NCBI GenBank assembly: GCA_024642215.1
Contig: JAHEBO010000012.1
Coordinates: forward strand, 12,550-46,893
Source of the DNA: Limnohabitans sp.
GTDB lineage: Bacteria; Pseudomonadota; Gammaproteobacteria; Burkholderiales; Burkholderiaceae_C
Length of the DNA: 34,344 nt
Direction of reading: 5' to 3'
Of the stretch, positions 1 through 8,649 are shown piece by piece. Position 1 is the first letter of the stretch. Each line of letters starts with the position of its first letter. The position numbers were made by a program, and so were the translations under genes. The notes under the pieces are model-generated. The model ran no database searches. It worked only from the letters and a program-made list of their open reading frames with translations, and had not been told where the DNA came from.

Positions 1-13
1 TGACCCCAATTAA
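1..13 (+). repeat. Partial copy of the 28-bp interspersed repeat (right end)
   Basis: The window opens inside a copy of the element found complete at 27377, 29461, 32374 and 33596. Only the right part, TGACCCCAATTAA, is present. It ends one base before the tolA stop codon, so this copy is also attached to the 3' end of a gene. The left part lies outside the window. Confidence 0.75.
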
Positions 14-14
14 A

Positions 15-965
15 TTAATCTTTGGGGCGGAAGCTGATTTCTAATACAGACGGTACGCGTCCGTCTTCATCTCGGGGGAGGGTGGCGGTTTTGTCGATGG
101 CTTTGAGCACGGCATCGTCCCAGGCTTTGTTGCCGCTGCTGGACAATAACTTGCGACTCAGGATAGTGCCATCGGGTGAGGTGCGCACTTCCACTTCGGC
201 TTTGGGATTGCCGGCCACATCTTCTGTGAACGTGATGTTGGGTTTGATGCGCGCACGAATGCGCCCCGCATAGCTGGCCGAGGGGCCCGATGCTTTCAAG
301 GCAGTACCTTTGGCATTTTCATCGCCTGTTGCGCCGGCCATGCCTTGCATGCGTTTCAAGTTTTCATTGCGAAGTGCTGCTGCACGCTTTTCTTCCGCGG
401 CGGATTTCTTAGCGTCTTCTTTGGCTTTGGCCGCAGCTTCTTCTTTTTTCAGCGCCTCTTCTTTTTTCTTCTTCTCGAGTTCTTTGGCCTTGTCTTTTTC
501 TTTCTCCTTAGCCTTCTCTTTGTCTAATTTTTCTTTCTCGAGTTTCTCTTTCTCCAGCTTTTTCTTTTTCTCTAAGTCAGCCGCTTTTTTCTCTTCGAGC
601 TTCTTCTTCTCTTTTTCTTTTTTCAGCGCGATGTCTGCTGCTTCACGCTCAGCTGCGGCACTCACTTTGGGGGGCGCAGGGACAGGCTTGGGCTCTGGCT
701 TGGGCTCAACTTTTTGAACAGGCTCGGGCGGTTTGACCGGTTCGGGTGGCGTAGGTTCAGGTTCATTGGCCGCAGGCGCAGCTTCTGCCGGCACCGCAGA
801 CCACAACTCTGCCGACGCAGACAAGGTGTTGGGCTCGGTCTTCCAATGAATGCCCCACGTGAGCCCAGCCAACAGCAACAAGTGCATGAACAATGCAAAT
901 GACAACGAACGACCCAATCCACCCACCGGTGGTGGCGCAAATTCGTTGTAGGCAGTGGCGTTCAT
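15..965 (-). CDS. tolA: TolA, cell envelope integrity protein
   Basis: TolA is the periplasm-spanning arm of the Tol-Pal system. It is anchored in the inner membrane beside TolQ/TolR and links the proton-driven motor to the outer membrane during cell constriction. The 316-aa product has a short cytoplasmic N-terminus, one membrane helix (about residues 20-40), a proline/glutamate-rich stretch (about 63-100), a long Lys/Glu/Ala helical region (about 101-205) and a C-terminal TonB/TolA-like domain (about 230-316). This is the classical three-domain layout, although the sequence is low complexity and gives little residue-level identity. It follows tolR after a 40-nt gap, last of the visible tol genes. 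TolB and Pal are not in the window, so their linkage cannot be judged. Its stop codon is 1 nt from a 28-bp repeat copy. Confidence 0.93.
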   Translation of the reverse strand: MNATAYNEFAPPPVGGLGRSLSFALFMHLLLLAGLTWGIHWKTEPNTLSASAELWSAVPAEAAPAANEPEPTPPEPVKPPEPVQKVEPKPEPKPVPAPPKVSAAAEREAADIALKKEKEKKKLEEKKAADLEKKKKLEKEKLEKEKLDKEKAKEKEKDKAKELEKKKKEEALKKEEAAAKAKEDAKKSAAEEKRAAALRNENLKRMQGMAGATGDENAKGTALKASGPSASYAGRIRARIKPNITFTEDVAGNPKAEVEVRTSPDGTILSRKLLSSSGNKAWDDAVLKAIDKTATLPRDEDGRVPSVLEISFRPKD

Positions 966-1005
966 GCGTTCAGAGTGACATCAAAAGGGCAGGCGCTTAG
1001 CCCCA

Positions 1006-1425
1006 TCAGGGTGCCAACTGCACAGACAAGCCTACACGCTGAATGCCTGCGCGCTGCAAGGTGTCCATCACCTTGACCACCATTTCGTACTTCACATTGC
1101 GATCGGCACTGATCACCACGGCAGAGTTGGCCTGGCCGGTCTGCGCCATGCGCACGTTGTTGGCCAGGCTGTCCAGATTGATCTTTTGTGTTTTGCTGTC
1201 GTTCACCATCTCAAGGCTGTCATCCTTTTGAACCACAATTTGGATCACTTGATCGGGTTGCTTGGCGGCCTTGCCCACACTGGGCAGGTCTACCATGCTG
1301 GGGGTGATCATGGGCGCTGTGACCATGAAAATAATCAGCAGCACCAACATCACATCGATGAAGGGCACCATGTTGATCTCATTGATGGTGCGACGGCCGC
1401 GGCCGCGAGAAGAAACAGCTGGCAT
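1006..1425 (-). CDS. tolR: TolR, Tol-Pal motor subunit (ExbD/TolR family)
   Basis: TolR forms the inner-membrane proton channel with TolQ and transmits the force to TolA/Pal. The 139-aa protein has a short Arg-rich N-terminus, one transmembrane helix (about 20-40) beginning NMVPFIDVMLVLL, and a periplasmic domain ending at residue 139. D24 in that helix corresponds to the conserved proton-carrying aspartate of the ExbD/TolR family. The ATG at 1425 is preceded by an AGGGAG ribosome-binding site and lies 18 nt after the tolQ stop. The length is normal for the family. Confidence 0.95.
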   Translation of the reverse strand: MPAVSSRGRGRRTINEINMVPFIDVMLVLLIIFMVTAPMITPSMVDLPSVGKAAKQPDQVIQIVVQKDDSLEMVNDSKTQKINLDSLANNVRMAQTGQANSAVVISADRNVKYEMVVKVMDTLQRAGIQRVGLSVQLAP

Positions 1426-1443
1426 TTGCTTGCTCCCTGTTGA

Positions 1444-2175
1444 TCAGTGACCGGAAGCTGAAAGATGTGAGCCTGCCGTGACGCTGGTACCCGCACCTGC
1501 CGAGCCGCCCAAACTTCTTTGCAGAATATTGGAAAACTCTTCAATGAAAGTTTCCAGTTTGATGGCGATGCGATCGATGTCGCGAGCAAATCGGTTGTAA
1601 GCCACAACCGCAGGAATGGCCGAGAACAGGCCAATCGCGGTTGCGACCAAAGCTTCTGCAATGCCTGGCGCCACTGTGGCCAAGGTCACTTGTTGCATGC
1701 TGGCCAAACCCGTGAAGGCGTGCATGATGCCCCAGACCGTTCCAAATAAGCCGACATAAGGCGACACAGAGCCAACAGAAGCCAAGAAGGACAACTGCGC
1801 CTCCGCCACATCCATCTCACGCTGAAAGCTGGCACGCATGGCGCGGCGTGCACCGTCCAGCAAAGTACCTGCATCAGAAATGCGTCGCTCACGCAGTTTT
1901 TGATATTCACGCATGCCGCTTGCAAAAATGCGTTCCATGGGGCCGGCCAATTTTGAATTTTGCACAGCCGCAGCAAACAAGTCGTTCAAGCTGGTGCCAG
2001 ACCAGAACTGTTGTTCAAACTCTTCGTTCAAAGTTTGAATTCGTTTGATGGCTGTCAGCTTGCGCACAATGGCCGCCCAGCTGGCAATCGAGATACCCAT
2101 GAGGATCAACATGACCAGTTGCACGACAAAACTGGCATGCAACACGAGTTGGATGATGGACATGTCTTGGTTCAT
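1444..2175 (-). CDS. tolQ: TolQ, Tol-Pal motor subunit (MotA/TolQ/ExbB family)
   Basis: TolQ is the polytopic stator of the Tol proton channel. The 243-aa product starts [10 protein letters not shown] and has a first helix at about residues 8-32, a cytoplasmic region, and two further helices. The second of these follows SVSPYVGLFGTVWGIMHAF, the family signature. The third lies in the region AEALVATAIGLFSAIPAVVAYN. The frame stays open upstream, but the ATG at 2175 is preferred because it begins the conserved protein and overlaps the ybgC stop in an ATGA junction, which implies translational coupling. The tail is Gly/Ser/Ala rich. Confidence 0.95.
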   Translation of the reverse strand: MNQDMSIIQLVLHASFVVQLVMLILMGISIASWAAIVRKLTAIKRIQTLNEEFEQQFWSGTSLNDLFAAAVQNSKLAGPMERIFASGMREYQKLRERRISDAGTLLDGARRAMRASFQREMDVAEAQLSFLASVGSVSPYVGLFGTVWGIMHAFTGLASMQQVTLATVAPGIAEALVATAIGLFSAIPAVVAYNRFARDIDRIAIKLETFIEEFSNILQRSLGGSAGAGTSVTAGSHLSASGH

Positions 2176-2582
2176 TGAAGTGCTTCCAAAATGGCGGCCG
2201 GAATGCGGCCAGGTTTCATGGTTTGACTGTCGACCCATCCAATGCGGATGGTGCCTTCGGCCAATAATTTTCGTTCACCGTCAACCGCAAGCCAAGCTTG
2301 CTGTGACAAGACCAAACTAGCGCGACCCGCTTCAGCCGTCCGTGCTGTAACTTCCAAGAGGTCGTCTAATCGCGCTGGTGAAAAGTATTTGATTTGTGTT
2401 TCGCTCACGACAAACATGCCGCCGCTTTCCACTTTCAAGGATTGCTGCTGAATACCGAGAGAACGCAGCCACTCGGTGCGTGCGCGCTCAAAAAACTTCA
2501 GGTAATTGGCGTAAAAAACGATGCCACCGGCGTCGGTGTCTTCCCAGTAAATTCGAATGGGAAAAACAAAGCTGGGTGTCAT
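2172..2582 (-). CDS. ybgC: YbgC, Tol-Pal-associated acyl-CoA thioesterase
   Basis: This is a hotdog-fold acyl-CoA thioesterase that usually opens the tol-pal operon and is thought to act on envelope lipid precursors. The 136-aa protein carries the signature [20 protein letters not shown], with D17 matching the catalytic aspartate of the 4-hydroxybenzoyl-CoA thioesterase/YbgC family. The frame is open further upstream, but the upstream stretch is Arg-rich and overlaps nusB. The ATG at 2582 forms an ATGA overlap with the nusB stop and starts right before the conserved fold. Its own stop overlaps the tolQ start in the same way, so it is coupled on both sides. Confidence 0.93.
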   Translation of the reverse strand: MTPSFVFPIRIYWEDTDAGGIVFYANYLKFFERARTEWLRSLGIQQQSLKVESGGMFVVSETQIKYFSPARLDDLLEVTARTAEAGRASLVLSQQAWLAVDGERKLLAEGTIRIGWVDSQTMKPGRIPAAILEALQ

Positions 2583-3112
2583 GCGCGGGCGCGGCCAGCC
2601 TGGCGGTCGGCTTGAACTTCGTGTGGCCGCAGATTTGGCGCCAAACCTTCGAGCACTGCGTTGACATATTTGTGGCCATCGGTGCCACCAAATTCTTTGG
2701 CCAGCTCGATGCATTCGTTCAAGCTTACGCGCCATGGCACGTCCAAACAATGTTTCATCTCGAACACCCCAATCCACATGGCTGCGCGCTCAATGGGGGA
2801 GATCTCGGCCATGCTGCGGTCGAGCAAAGGCAAAATCATTTTGTCGAGTTCAGTGGCTTGCTCGGCACAGCCGTATAACAAGGCGTCATAGTGTGCGGAG
2901 TCGGCTTTGTGAAAGCCAGACAAGTCGCGTGTGAACACATCTATGTCGGCGGCTTCGTTTTTGCCAACGATCACTTGGTACAAGGCTTGTAATGCAAATT
3001 CGCGGGCACGGCTTCGCGCTGACTTGCTGGCCGACTTGCCAGGCTTGCGACCAGCGGGTTTGGTGCTGCCGGGTTGCTCGTCGCCAGCGGCGGGTGCTTG
3101 CGTCTCGCTCAT
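2579..3112 (-). CDS. nusB: NusB, transcription antitermination factor
   Basis: NusB binds boxA RNA with S10 (NusE) and supports rRNA antitermination. The 177-aa protein has a variable Pro/Lys/Ser-rich extension (residues 1 to about 32) followed by the helical NusB core, recognisable from [28 protein letters not shown] and a typical C-terminal segment, [27 protein letters not shown] short basic tail follows. It overlaps ribH by 4 nt upstream and ybgC by 4 nt downstream, both as ATGA junctions. The ribH-nusB pairing is very common in proteobacteria. The direct coupling to ybgC is less usual as far as I recall. Confidence 0.95.
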   Translation of the reverse strand: MSETQAPAAGDEQPGSTKPAGRKPGKSASKSARSRAREFALQALYQVIVGKNEAADIDVFTRDLSGFHKADSAHYDALLYGCAEQATELDKMILPLLDRSMAEISPIERAAMWIGVFEMKHCLDVPWRVSLNECIELAKEFGGTDGHKYVNAVLEGLAPNLRPHEVQADRQAGRARA

Positions 3113-3603
3113 GCCAGTTCCTCGTCGTCCAAATCTTCTTCGCCAACCGACAGATCTTCCAACAGCATGGCCATCTCCACAGCCACTCTTGCGGCATCAC
3201 GGCCTTTTTCGGTTTGACGCGCAATCGCTTGTTCCAAGTTCTCGGTGGTGAGGATGGCGTTGGCTATGGGCACGTTGTAATCGAGGGCAATGCGGCTGAC
3301 GCCTGCGCCTGATTCATTGGCCACCAATTCGAAGTGATAAGTTTCACCGCGAATGATGCAACCCAAAGCGACCAAGGCATCGTATTCTCCGCGCTCGGCC
3401 ATGGCTTGCAAAGCAATGGGCACTTCTAAAGCCCCTGGCACCAACACGTGGTCGATGTCGTGCACACCCAATTCTTCAAGCTCACGAATGCAGGCCACCG
3501 CCAATGCATTCGTAATGCCCTCGTTGAAACGCGCCTGAACGATGCCGATGTGCAGTCCCAAGCCGTCTAACTCTTGATCAATACCTTTGTCTGCGCCTTG
3601 CAT
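3109..3603 (-). CDS. ribH: RibH, 6,7-dimethyl-8-ribityllumazine synthase
   Basis: RibH condenses 5-amino-6-ribitylaminouracil with 3,4-dihydroxy-2-butanone 4-phosphate to give the riboflavin precursor lumazine. The 164-aa sequence has the N-terminal [11 protein letters not shown] strand, the phosphate-binding segment [13 protein letters not shown] (containing the conserved catalytic His) and [20 protein letters not shown]. The C-terminus is acidic ([11 protein letters not shown]). It starts 3 nt after the ribBX stop, and its stop overlaps the nusB start. Confidence 0.97.
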   Translation of the reverse strand: MQGADKGIDQELDGLGLHIGIVQARFNEGITNALAVACIRELEELGVHDIDHVLVPGALEVPIALQAMAERGEYDALVALGCIIRGETYHFELVANESGAGVSRIALDYNVPIANAILTTENLEQAIARQTEKGRDAARVAVEMAMLLEDLSVGEEDLDDEELA

Positions 3604-3606
3604 TTT

Positions 3607-4740
3607 TTATTCCTTAGGGATGTAACCAGTGACTTCAACACCATAACCCGCCATGCTAGGCATGCGTCGGGGTTGGCCCATCAATTTCATTTTGTGCACG
3701 CCGCACTCACGCACAATTTGGATGCCAACACCGTAAGTGCGCAAATCCATTTTGCTTCTGTTGGGGGCTTGTGCAGAGCGTGCGCGGCCTTCAAACTGGG
3801 CCAACAATTGCTCGGCACTTTCGCCGCAGTTGAGCAACACCGCAACGCCTTGGCCTTGCTTGTTGATGTAGTCGAGGCTGTTTTCCAAACTCCAGGAGTG
3901 CATGCTGCGGCCCACTTCCAAAACATCAAACACCGACAAAGGCTCGTGCACGCGCACTGGCACTTCGGTGTCTGCAGACCATTTTCCTTTTACCAGTGCC
4001 AAGTGCAAGGACTGGCTGGGCTTGTCTTTGAAAGCATGGACGGTGAACTCGCCGTGCGCAGTTTGCATCACGCGTGTTCCCACTTTTTCAACCAATGACT
4101 CTGTGCGATTGCGGTATTCGATCAGGTCGGCAATGGTGCCAATTTTCAATCCATGCTCAGCCGCAAAAATTTGCAGATCGGGTAGGCGGGCCATGGTGCC
4201 GTCGTCTTTCATGATTTCGCAAATCACGGAAGAAGGGCTGCATCCGGCCATGGTGCCCAAGTCGCAACCCGCTTCGGTGTGACCTGCGCGCATCAGCACG
4301 CCGCCATCGACCGCTTGCAACGGAAACACGTGACCCGGTTGAACCAAATCTTTGGCAGTGGCATTGGCTGCCACGGCTGTCTTGACCGTCAAGGCGCGAT
4401 CGGCGGCAGAAATGCCGGTGGTCACGCCTTCTGCGGCTTCAATAGAAACCGTGAAAGCGGTGCTGTACACGGTGCCGTTGCTGGCAGCCATGGGCGGCAG
4501 CTTTAAGTGCTCGCAACGTTCGCGGGTGAGGGTGAGGCAAATGAGGCCGCGGCCATAGCGCGCCATGAAATTGATGGCCTCGGCCGTGACGTGGTCAGAG
4601 GCAATCAGCAAATCGCCTTCGTTCTCGCGGTCTTCATCGTCCACCATGATGACAATGCGACCTGCGCGCAAGTCAGCGACGATGTCTTCTACGGGAGAAA
4701 TTTGCACAGGCGTCAAAGGACGGCCAGAATTCGTCGTCAT
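3607..4740 (-). CDS. ribBX: RibBX: DHBP synthase with a degenerate GTP cyclohydrolase II-like domain
   Basis: The N-terminal domain (residues 1 to about 210) is 3,4-dihydroxy-2-butanone-4-phosphate synthase, which makes the four-carbon unit of riboflavin from ribulose 5-phosphate. It has [11 protein letters not shown] at 34-44 and RAGHTEA at 151-157, as in RibB. The C-terminal domain (about 215-377) resembles RibA but lacks the zinc-binding cysteine cluster. Where RibA has the motif following VRVH, this protein reads VRVHEPLS (262-269) with no cysteines through residue 290. Such RibB-plus-inactive-RibA fusions are known in Proteobacteria as RibBX. GTP cyclohydrolase II activity is therefore not expected here, and a separate ribA should exist elsewhere. 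The ATG at 4740 begins the conserved sequence, 10 nt after ribE; an open upstream extension is ignored because it overlaps ribE. Confidence 0.92.
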   Translation of the reverse strand: MTTNSGRPLTPVQISPVEDIVADLRAGRIVIMVDDEDRENEGDLLIASDHVTAEAINFMARYGRGLICLTLTRERCEHLKLPPMAASNGTVYSTAFTVSIEAAEGVTTGISAADRALTVKTAVAANATAKDLVQPGHVFPLQAVDGGVLMRAGHTEAGCDLGTMAGCSPSSVICEIMKDDGTMARLPDLQIFAAEHGLKIGTIADLIEYRNRTESLVEKVGTRVMQTAHGEFTVHAFKDKPSQSLHLALVKGKWSADTEVPVRVHEPLSVFDVLEVGRSMHSWSLENSLDYINKQGQGVAVLLNCGESAEQLLAQFEGRARSAQAPNRSKMDLRTYGVGIQIVRECGVHKMKLMGQPRRMPSMAGYGVEVTGYIPKE

Positions 4741-4750
4741 GTCACTTCTT

Positions 4751-5416
4751 TCAAGAATGCTTGCCAGCCAGAAGGGCTGATGAAGCGGAATTGGCAGCGG
4801 CATCGTTGTTGAGCATGCGCTCAACATAACGTGCGATCAAATCGATTTCCAAGTTCACAGCGCTGCCTTGTTGCAAAGTGCCAAGGGCTGTGTTGTCTAC
4901 GGTGTGGGGAATGAGGTTGATGCTGAACTCGCAGCCCGCATCTGAATCGCTCACTTTGTTGACGGTAAGGCTCACACCATTGACCGTGATCGAGCCTTTG
5001 TAGGCGAGGTACTTGCCCATGCCAACAGGTGCTTGAATGCGCAGTTCCCAGCTTTCACCCACTTGGGCAAAGTGCGTCACGTGGCCAATGCCGTCGACGT
5101 GGCCGGACACAATGTGGCCACCCAAGCGGTCGTGCGCGCGCAAGGCTTTTTCCAAATTGACTTTGCCGAGCTTGTCCAAGCCGCAGGTTTTGTCGAGCGA
5201 TTCGGCAGAGATGTCGATGGTGAATTGATGGGATGCCGGGTCAAACGAGGTGACGGTCATGCAGGCGCCGTTGATGGCAATGCTGTCGCCCAGGCCAACG
5301 TCATCCAGGTAGCCCGCGGGCACCTCGAGAGTGAGTCGCTTGCCATGACTTAAAGAGCTGCCCAGGTCGTGGAGGGCGGCGATACGCCCCACGCCGGTGA
5401 TGATTCCGGTAAACAT
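4751..5416 (-). CDS. ribE: RibE, riboflavin synthase alpha chain
   Basis: This enzyme catalyses dismutation of two lumazine molecules to riboflavin, the last step of the pathway. The 221-aa protein begins [12 protein letters not shown] and contains the two homologous lumazine-binding barrels expected of the family. The first includes [14 protein letters not shown] and the second [15 protein letters not shown] segment [14 protein letters not shown] lies between them. It sits 30 nt after ribD and 10 nt before ribBX. The length and start match the family. Confidence 0.96.
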   Translation of the reverse strand: MFTGIITGVGRIAALHDLGSSLSHGKRLTLEVPAGYLDDVGLGDSIAINGACMTVTSFDPASHQFTIDISAESLDKTCGLDKLGKVNLEKALRAHDRLGGHIVSGHVDGIGHVTHFAQVGESWELRIQAPVGMGKYLAYKGSITVNGVSLTVNKVSDSDAGCEFSINLIPHTVDNTALGTLQQGSAVNLEIDLIARYVERMLNNDAAANSASSALLAGKHS

Positions 5417-5446
5417 GGTGCGTATTTTCGCAGGGATTAAGGTGGT

Positions 5447-6595
5447 TTAGCCCAAGACTCTGGCTAAAACCCGCAAATCTTTACCGATTAACTGTGTTTC
5501 TGTGAATTGAAGGGAGACGCCCTGTGACAAGTCCTCTAGGGGCCCCCAATTGGCCATGCCTTGCCCGATGCCCAACATTTGCGGTGCCAAGTAGACCAAG
5601 AACTCATCGATGCAGCCTTCACGAATGAGCGAGCCGTTGAGCTTGTTGCCGGCTTCCACGTGCAATTCATTCACTTCGCGGTGGGCCAAGTCAGTGAGCA
5701 GAGCCGGCAAGTTAACCTTGCCATGGGGGTTGGCCAGCACTGTGACATGTGCGCCCAGGGCTTCGAGGGCCGCGCGTTTTTCGGCATGTTCTGCTGCGCA
5801 GTAAATCCATACTTGACGGGGTGTTTGGGCCTTAGGCCCCGTGTGCTGAAACAGCTTGGCGTTGAGCGGGGTTTCCAGCCGGCTGTCCACAATGACCAGA
5901 TGCGGCATGCGGGGTGACTTGTCTAGGTTGGCACAAAGACGAAGGTCCAGTATGGGATCGTCTTCAAGAACGGTACCAATGCCAGTGAGGATGGCACAGG
6001 CCCGCGCGCGCCAAGCGTGACCGTCGGCACGGGCTTCGGGGCCGGTGATCCATTGGCTTTTGCCATTGGTCAGGGCAGTTTGGCCATCCAAGGACGCGGC
6101 AATTTTCATCCGAACCCAGGGTTTTTGGCGCGTCATGCGGCTTAAAAAGCCTGGGTTTTGTGCGGCAGCTTGAGCAGCACCCTCACCAACTTGCACTTCG
6201 ATGCCTGCGGCTTGGAGGCGCTGGAATCCAAGACCCGCCACCTTGGGGTTGGGGTCGGTCAGTGCAGCCACCACCTTGCTCAATTGGGCTTGTGCCAAGG
6301 CGTCGCAGCACGGACCGGTGCGGCCTTGGTGAGCACACGGCTCTAAGGTGACATAAGCTGTGGCGCCCTTCACGGAATGCCCTCTGGCTGCGGCATCTTG
6401 CAGGGCCATGATCTCGGCATGAGGTCCACCCGCGCGTTGCGTATGTCCTTGTCCCAGCACCTGGCCCTGCGCGTCCACAATGACGCACCCCACACGCGGA
6501 TTGGGCGAGGTGATGCGCATGGCTTGTGCAGCCAGGTTCAATGCCTGTTGCATGGGCAGGCTAGGTGCGGGAGGGCTTGTGAGGTTGGCGTCCAT
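5447..6595 (-). CDS. ribD: RibD, bifunctional diaminohydroxyphosphoribosylaminopyrimidine deaminase / reductase
   Basis: RibD deaminates and then reduces the pyrimidine intermediate of riboflavin synthesis. The 382-aa protein has an N-terminal cytidine-deaminase-type zinc domain with HAE at residues 59-61 and PCAHQGRTGPC at about 86-96 (zinc-ligand Cys87 and Cys96). A C-terminal reductase domain starts around residue 160 (WVRMKIAASLDGQTAL). It is the first gene of the rib-nusB-tol unit. An alternative start at Met15 would also leave the deaminase intact, and neither start has a strong ribosome-binding site. No FMN riboswitch is visible in the 44 nt between ribD and the upstream pilin gene. 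Confidence 0.95.
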   Translation of the reverse strand: MDANLTSPPAPSLPMQQALNLAAQAMRITSPNPRVGCVIVDAQGQVLGQGHTQRAGGPHAEIMALQDAAARGHSVKGATAYVTLEPCAHQGRTGPCCDALAQAQLSKVVAALTDPNPKVAGLGFQRLQAAGIEVQVGEGAAQAAAQNPGFLSRMTRQKPWVRMKIAASLDGQTALTNGKSQWITGPEARADGHAWRARACAILTGIGTVLEDDPILDLRLCANLDKSPRMPHLVIVDSRLETPLNAKLFQHTGPKAQTPRQVWIYCAAEHAEKRAALEALGAHVTVLANPHGKVNLPALLTDLAHREVNELHVEAGNKLNGSLIREGCIDEFLVYLAPQMLGIGQGMANWGPLEDLSQGVSLQFTETQLIGKDLRVLARVLG

Positions 6596-6639
6596 GGGCG
6601 CAAGGATACGATAAGTTGGCGCTCATCCATTGGCCTTAA

Positions 6640-7071
6640 TTAGCGACCCACCCACATCGGTGTACTGGCGCGGCGATGCTGCCAATCAATGCGCTGGGGC
6701 AGGGGGCCTTCCAACCAAGACACCGCAATCTGCAGTTCTTGCAAATGGATGGCGGGCATGCCAGCGACTGGCACATTGCGCACTTGCCATGTGCGGACAA
6801 AACCCAAGTGGGGATCGGTGTCGATGGGGTAATGCGTGTCGCCAGTTTGAAACATGCTCTGGCATGAGGGTGTTTGGAGGCCCCAGCATTCCGCCAAATC
6901 TTGCGCCAAGCCGCTGGCCACATCGACGTGTCGACTGATTTGTGTGGCGGCCAATGTGGTCATGCTCAAACGCATGGCTCCTGCCAGCCCAAAAGCCAAC
7001 AAAGCGCTGGCCACCATGGCCTCTAAGACGGTGAAGCCGCCATGGATGGGGCTTGCATCAGTAGCCTGCAT
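6640..7071 (-). CDS. PilV-like minor type IV pilin
   Basis: This is a 143-aa prepilin. The prepilin-peptidase site is HGG|FTVLEAMVAS, with Gly12 at -1, Phe13 at +1 and Glu17 at +5, followed by a hydrophobic helix of about 20 residues. The rest is a small, poorly conserved pilin domain. PilV-family proteins are minor pilins that prime pilus assembly; the GspI pseudopilin of type II secretion is a close alternative, but no type II secretion genes are present. The ATG at 7071 is chosen because it leaves a short positively charged-to-neutral leader; the frame is open farther upstream. It overlaps the PilX-like gene by 14 nt. Confidence 0.8.
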   Translation of the reverse strand: MQATDASPIHGGFTVLEAMVASALLAFGLAGAMRLSMTTLAATQISRHVDVASGLAQDLAECWGLQTPSCQSMFQTGDTHYPIDTDPHLGFVRTWQVRNVPVAGMPAIHLQELQIAVSWLEGPLPQRIDWQHRRASTPMWVGR

Positions 7072-8119
7072 TTTTCCAAGTTCCTGAGACGCGTTGCACA
7101 CGGGACGCTTGAATGCCCTCGGGCCATTCGAAACTGAAGGCAGCATGTGCATTGGCGGTGCTGGTCAAGCGACTTGGGCCATTTTGCAAGGCTTCAATCT
7201 GCGCGGGTGCAAGGCTGGACGCCACGCCTAATTGCCCTGAAATGACGCCACCTTGCCAGTTCAGCATTTTGCTGGCTTGGCATTGCGTTTGAAAAAATAC
7301 TGTGCCGACCACTTGTGTGCCGCTGGCCAGTGAGGGGCACAAAGAGGCGCAGGCCTCTGCAGAAAATACCAGGACCACGGGCGAGGTGGAGGTGCCCATG
7401 CTTTGTGTCCAAACTTGAGGGCTGTCGATCCAATACACCGTGCGTGTGGGCTGGGTTTCGGTGCTTAAGCCATTGCGCATCTGGCGCTGTGACAAGGCCT
7501 TGAGTTGCTCGGGAGAGAGTTCGCCGAACACACTTTGCCAAGCCAAGGGCTCGCACCGTGGTGAGTCCACAGTGAGCACCTGTTCGTTTAAAACAAGGGC
7601 CGCAACATGGCGAGGCGAGTCGCTGGTGGGCTGCGGTGTGCTGAGGGGCACATACACACTTTGTTGCACGGTGGCTCTGCTGCCACTGCCTGGGTGCAAG
7701 GCATTGATTTTGGCGTCGACCATCACCTGAATGCGGTGCGGCGAATTGCGAACATCTCGAACCAAACGAATGAAGGATTGCTTGTCATCGGTCCATTCAG
7801 GTAGAGGCAACTCAGTGAGGGGCCAGATCAAGCATTGCCATTGGGGCGGTGCTTTGTCTTTGGGACAGCTGCTTGCCGAGGCGCTCGACCAAATGCGCAC
7901 ATCTGCATCAAGGGTTTGTGTGGCGTAGGCTTGTTCAAGATGGGCCAGTACTGTTTCCAACAAGGCCTCGGCATTGGCCATCGCTTGTGCCGCATGCATT
8001 TGCTGATGGCTTCGAAGGCTTTCGGCGCCGACAGCCTGCAAACAGAGCCACCCCCAGAGCACTGTGAGAATCAGCAACACCGTGCTGGCCCAAAGGGTGG
8101 CTAAACCACGTTGTTGCAT
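7058..8119 (-). CDS. PilX-like minor type IV pilin
   Basis: This is a 353-aa protein beginning MQQRG|LATLWASTVLLILTV, a short leader and helix typical of PilX. Like PilX and GspK it lacks Glu at +5 (Trp10 instead). The helix continues into AMANAEALLE, resembling the AxxAAExAL segment of PilX N-termini. The remainder is a long variable ectodomain with several cysteines, for example near SSCPKD, QWQCLIW and SAEACASLC, which may form disulfides. At 353 aa it is long for PilX. It overlaps the PilW-like gene by 19 nt upstream and the PilV-like gene by 14 nt downstream, indicating one transcript. Confidence 0.75.
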   Translation of the reverse strand: MQQRGLATLWASTVLLILTVLWGWLCLQAVGAESLRSHQQMHAAQAMANAEALLETVLAHLEQAYATQTLDADVRIWSSASASSCPKDKAPPQWQCLIWPLTELPLPEWTDDKQSFIRLVRDVRNSPHRIQVMVDAKINALHPGSGSRATVQQSVYVPLSTPQPTSDSPRHVAALVLNEQVLTVDSPRCEPLAWQSVFGELSPEQLKALSQRQMRNGLSTETQPTRTVYWIDSPQVWTQSMGTSTSPVVLVFSAEACASLCPSLASGTQVVGTVFFQTQCQASKMLNWQGGVISGQLGVASSLAPAQIEALQNGPSRLTSTANAHAAFSFEWPEGIQASRVQRVSGTWKNAGY

Positions 8120-8649
8120 GGTGATGATGCGGGGCGCATGTGTGTATGCACATTGCGCAATCGCACATGGCGCTGCCATGTGCTGGGCACCGGCTCGTTG
8201 CTGGCTTGACTGGTGAGTTCGATCCACAGCGAATCACCTTGAGTGCCAAAGCTGTTGTCACATGACCAGCGAAAGTTGAGTGCCAAAATTTGCAAACTGT
8301 GAATGTCGTTCAGGTTGGTCCAGACTGCAGGTTGACAGGCCGTTTGAGTTTGCAAGTTGGCCCCATTCAATCGAAATCCACTGCACTCATTGTTGTCGCG
8401 TTGGTCGTTGTCGTTGCGGTTGACTGTGAATGAAACTTGATGTGAACTCATTTGAAAATCTTCGGGTGATCCTTGAAATTGTGCGCGGCGAATGTCATGA
8501 ACCAAGGTGTCCATGAGTGCGCGAAGTTCTTGTTGCGTGTGGCTGCGCTGCACAATTTGCCGATCGCTGCGCCATTGCAATGCTGCCCAAGTGCTGGCGG
8601 CTGTGAGGATGCTCAATCCCATGGCCAAGCCCATCAGAAGGTTCACCAT
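8101..8649 (-). CDS. PilW-like minor pilin with a degenerate or missing prepilin leader
   Basis: This 182-aa protein sits where pilW is expected. The hydrophobic helix NLLMGLAMGLSIL and the downstream segment with HTQQELRALMDTLVHDIRRAQF resemble PilW/GspJ. The usual leader and GFTLVE motif are missing. The best-supported start, the ATG at 8649, has AGGA 11 nt upstream and begins MVNLLMG, which is already inside the mature helix, with Asn where Glu+5 would align. Extending the frame upstream gives HRTLLAMVN, again without a Gly/Phe cleavage site. It may have lost processing, be a decayed gene, or be inserted unprocessed. The start lies 1 nt after the stop of the PilE-like gene on the coding strand, so the two are coupled. 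Confidence 0.65.
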   Translation of the reverse strand: MVNLLMGLAMGLSILTAASTWAALQWRSDRQIVQRSHTQQELRALMDTLVHDIRRAQFQGSPEDFQMSSHQVSFTVNRNDNDQRDNNECSGFRLNGANLQTQTACQPAVWTNLNDIHSLQILALNFRWSCDNSFGTQGDSLWIELTSQASNEPVPSTWQRHVRLRNVHTHMRPASSPCNNVV

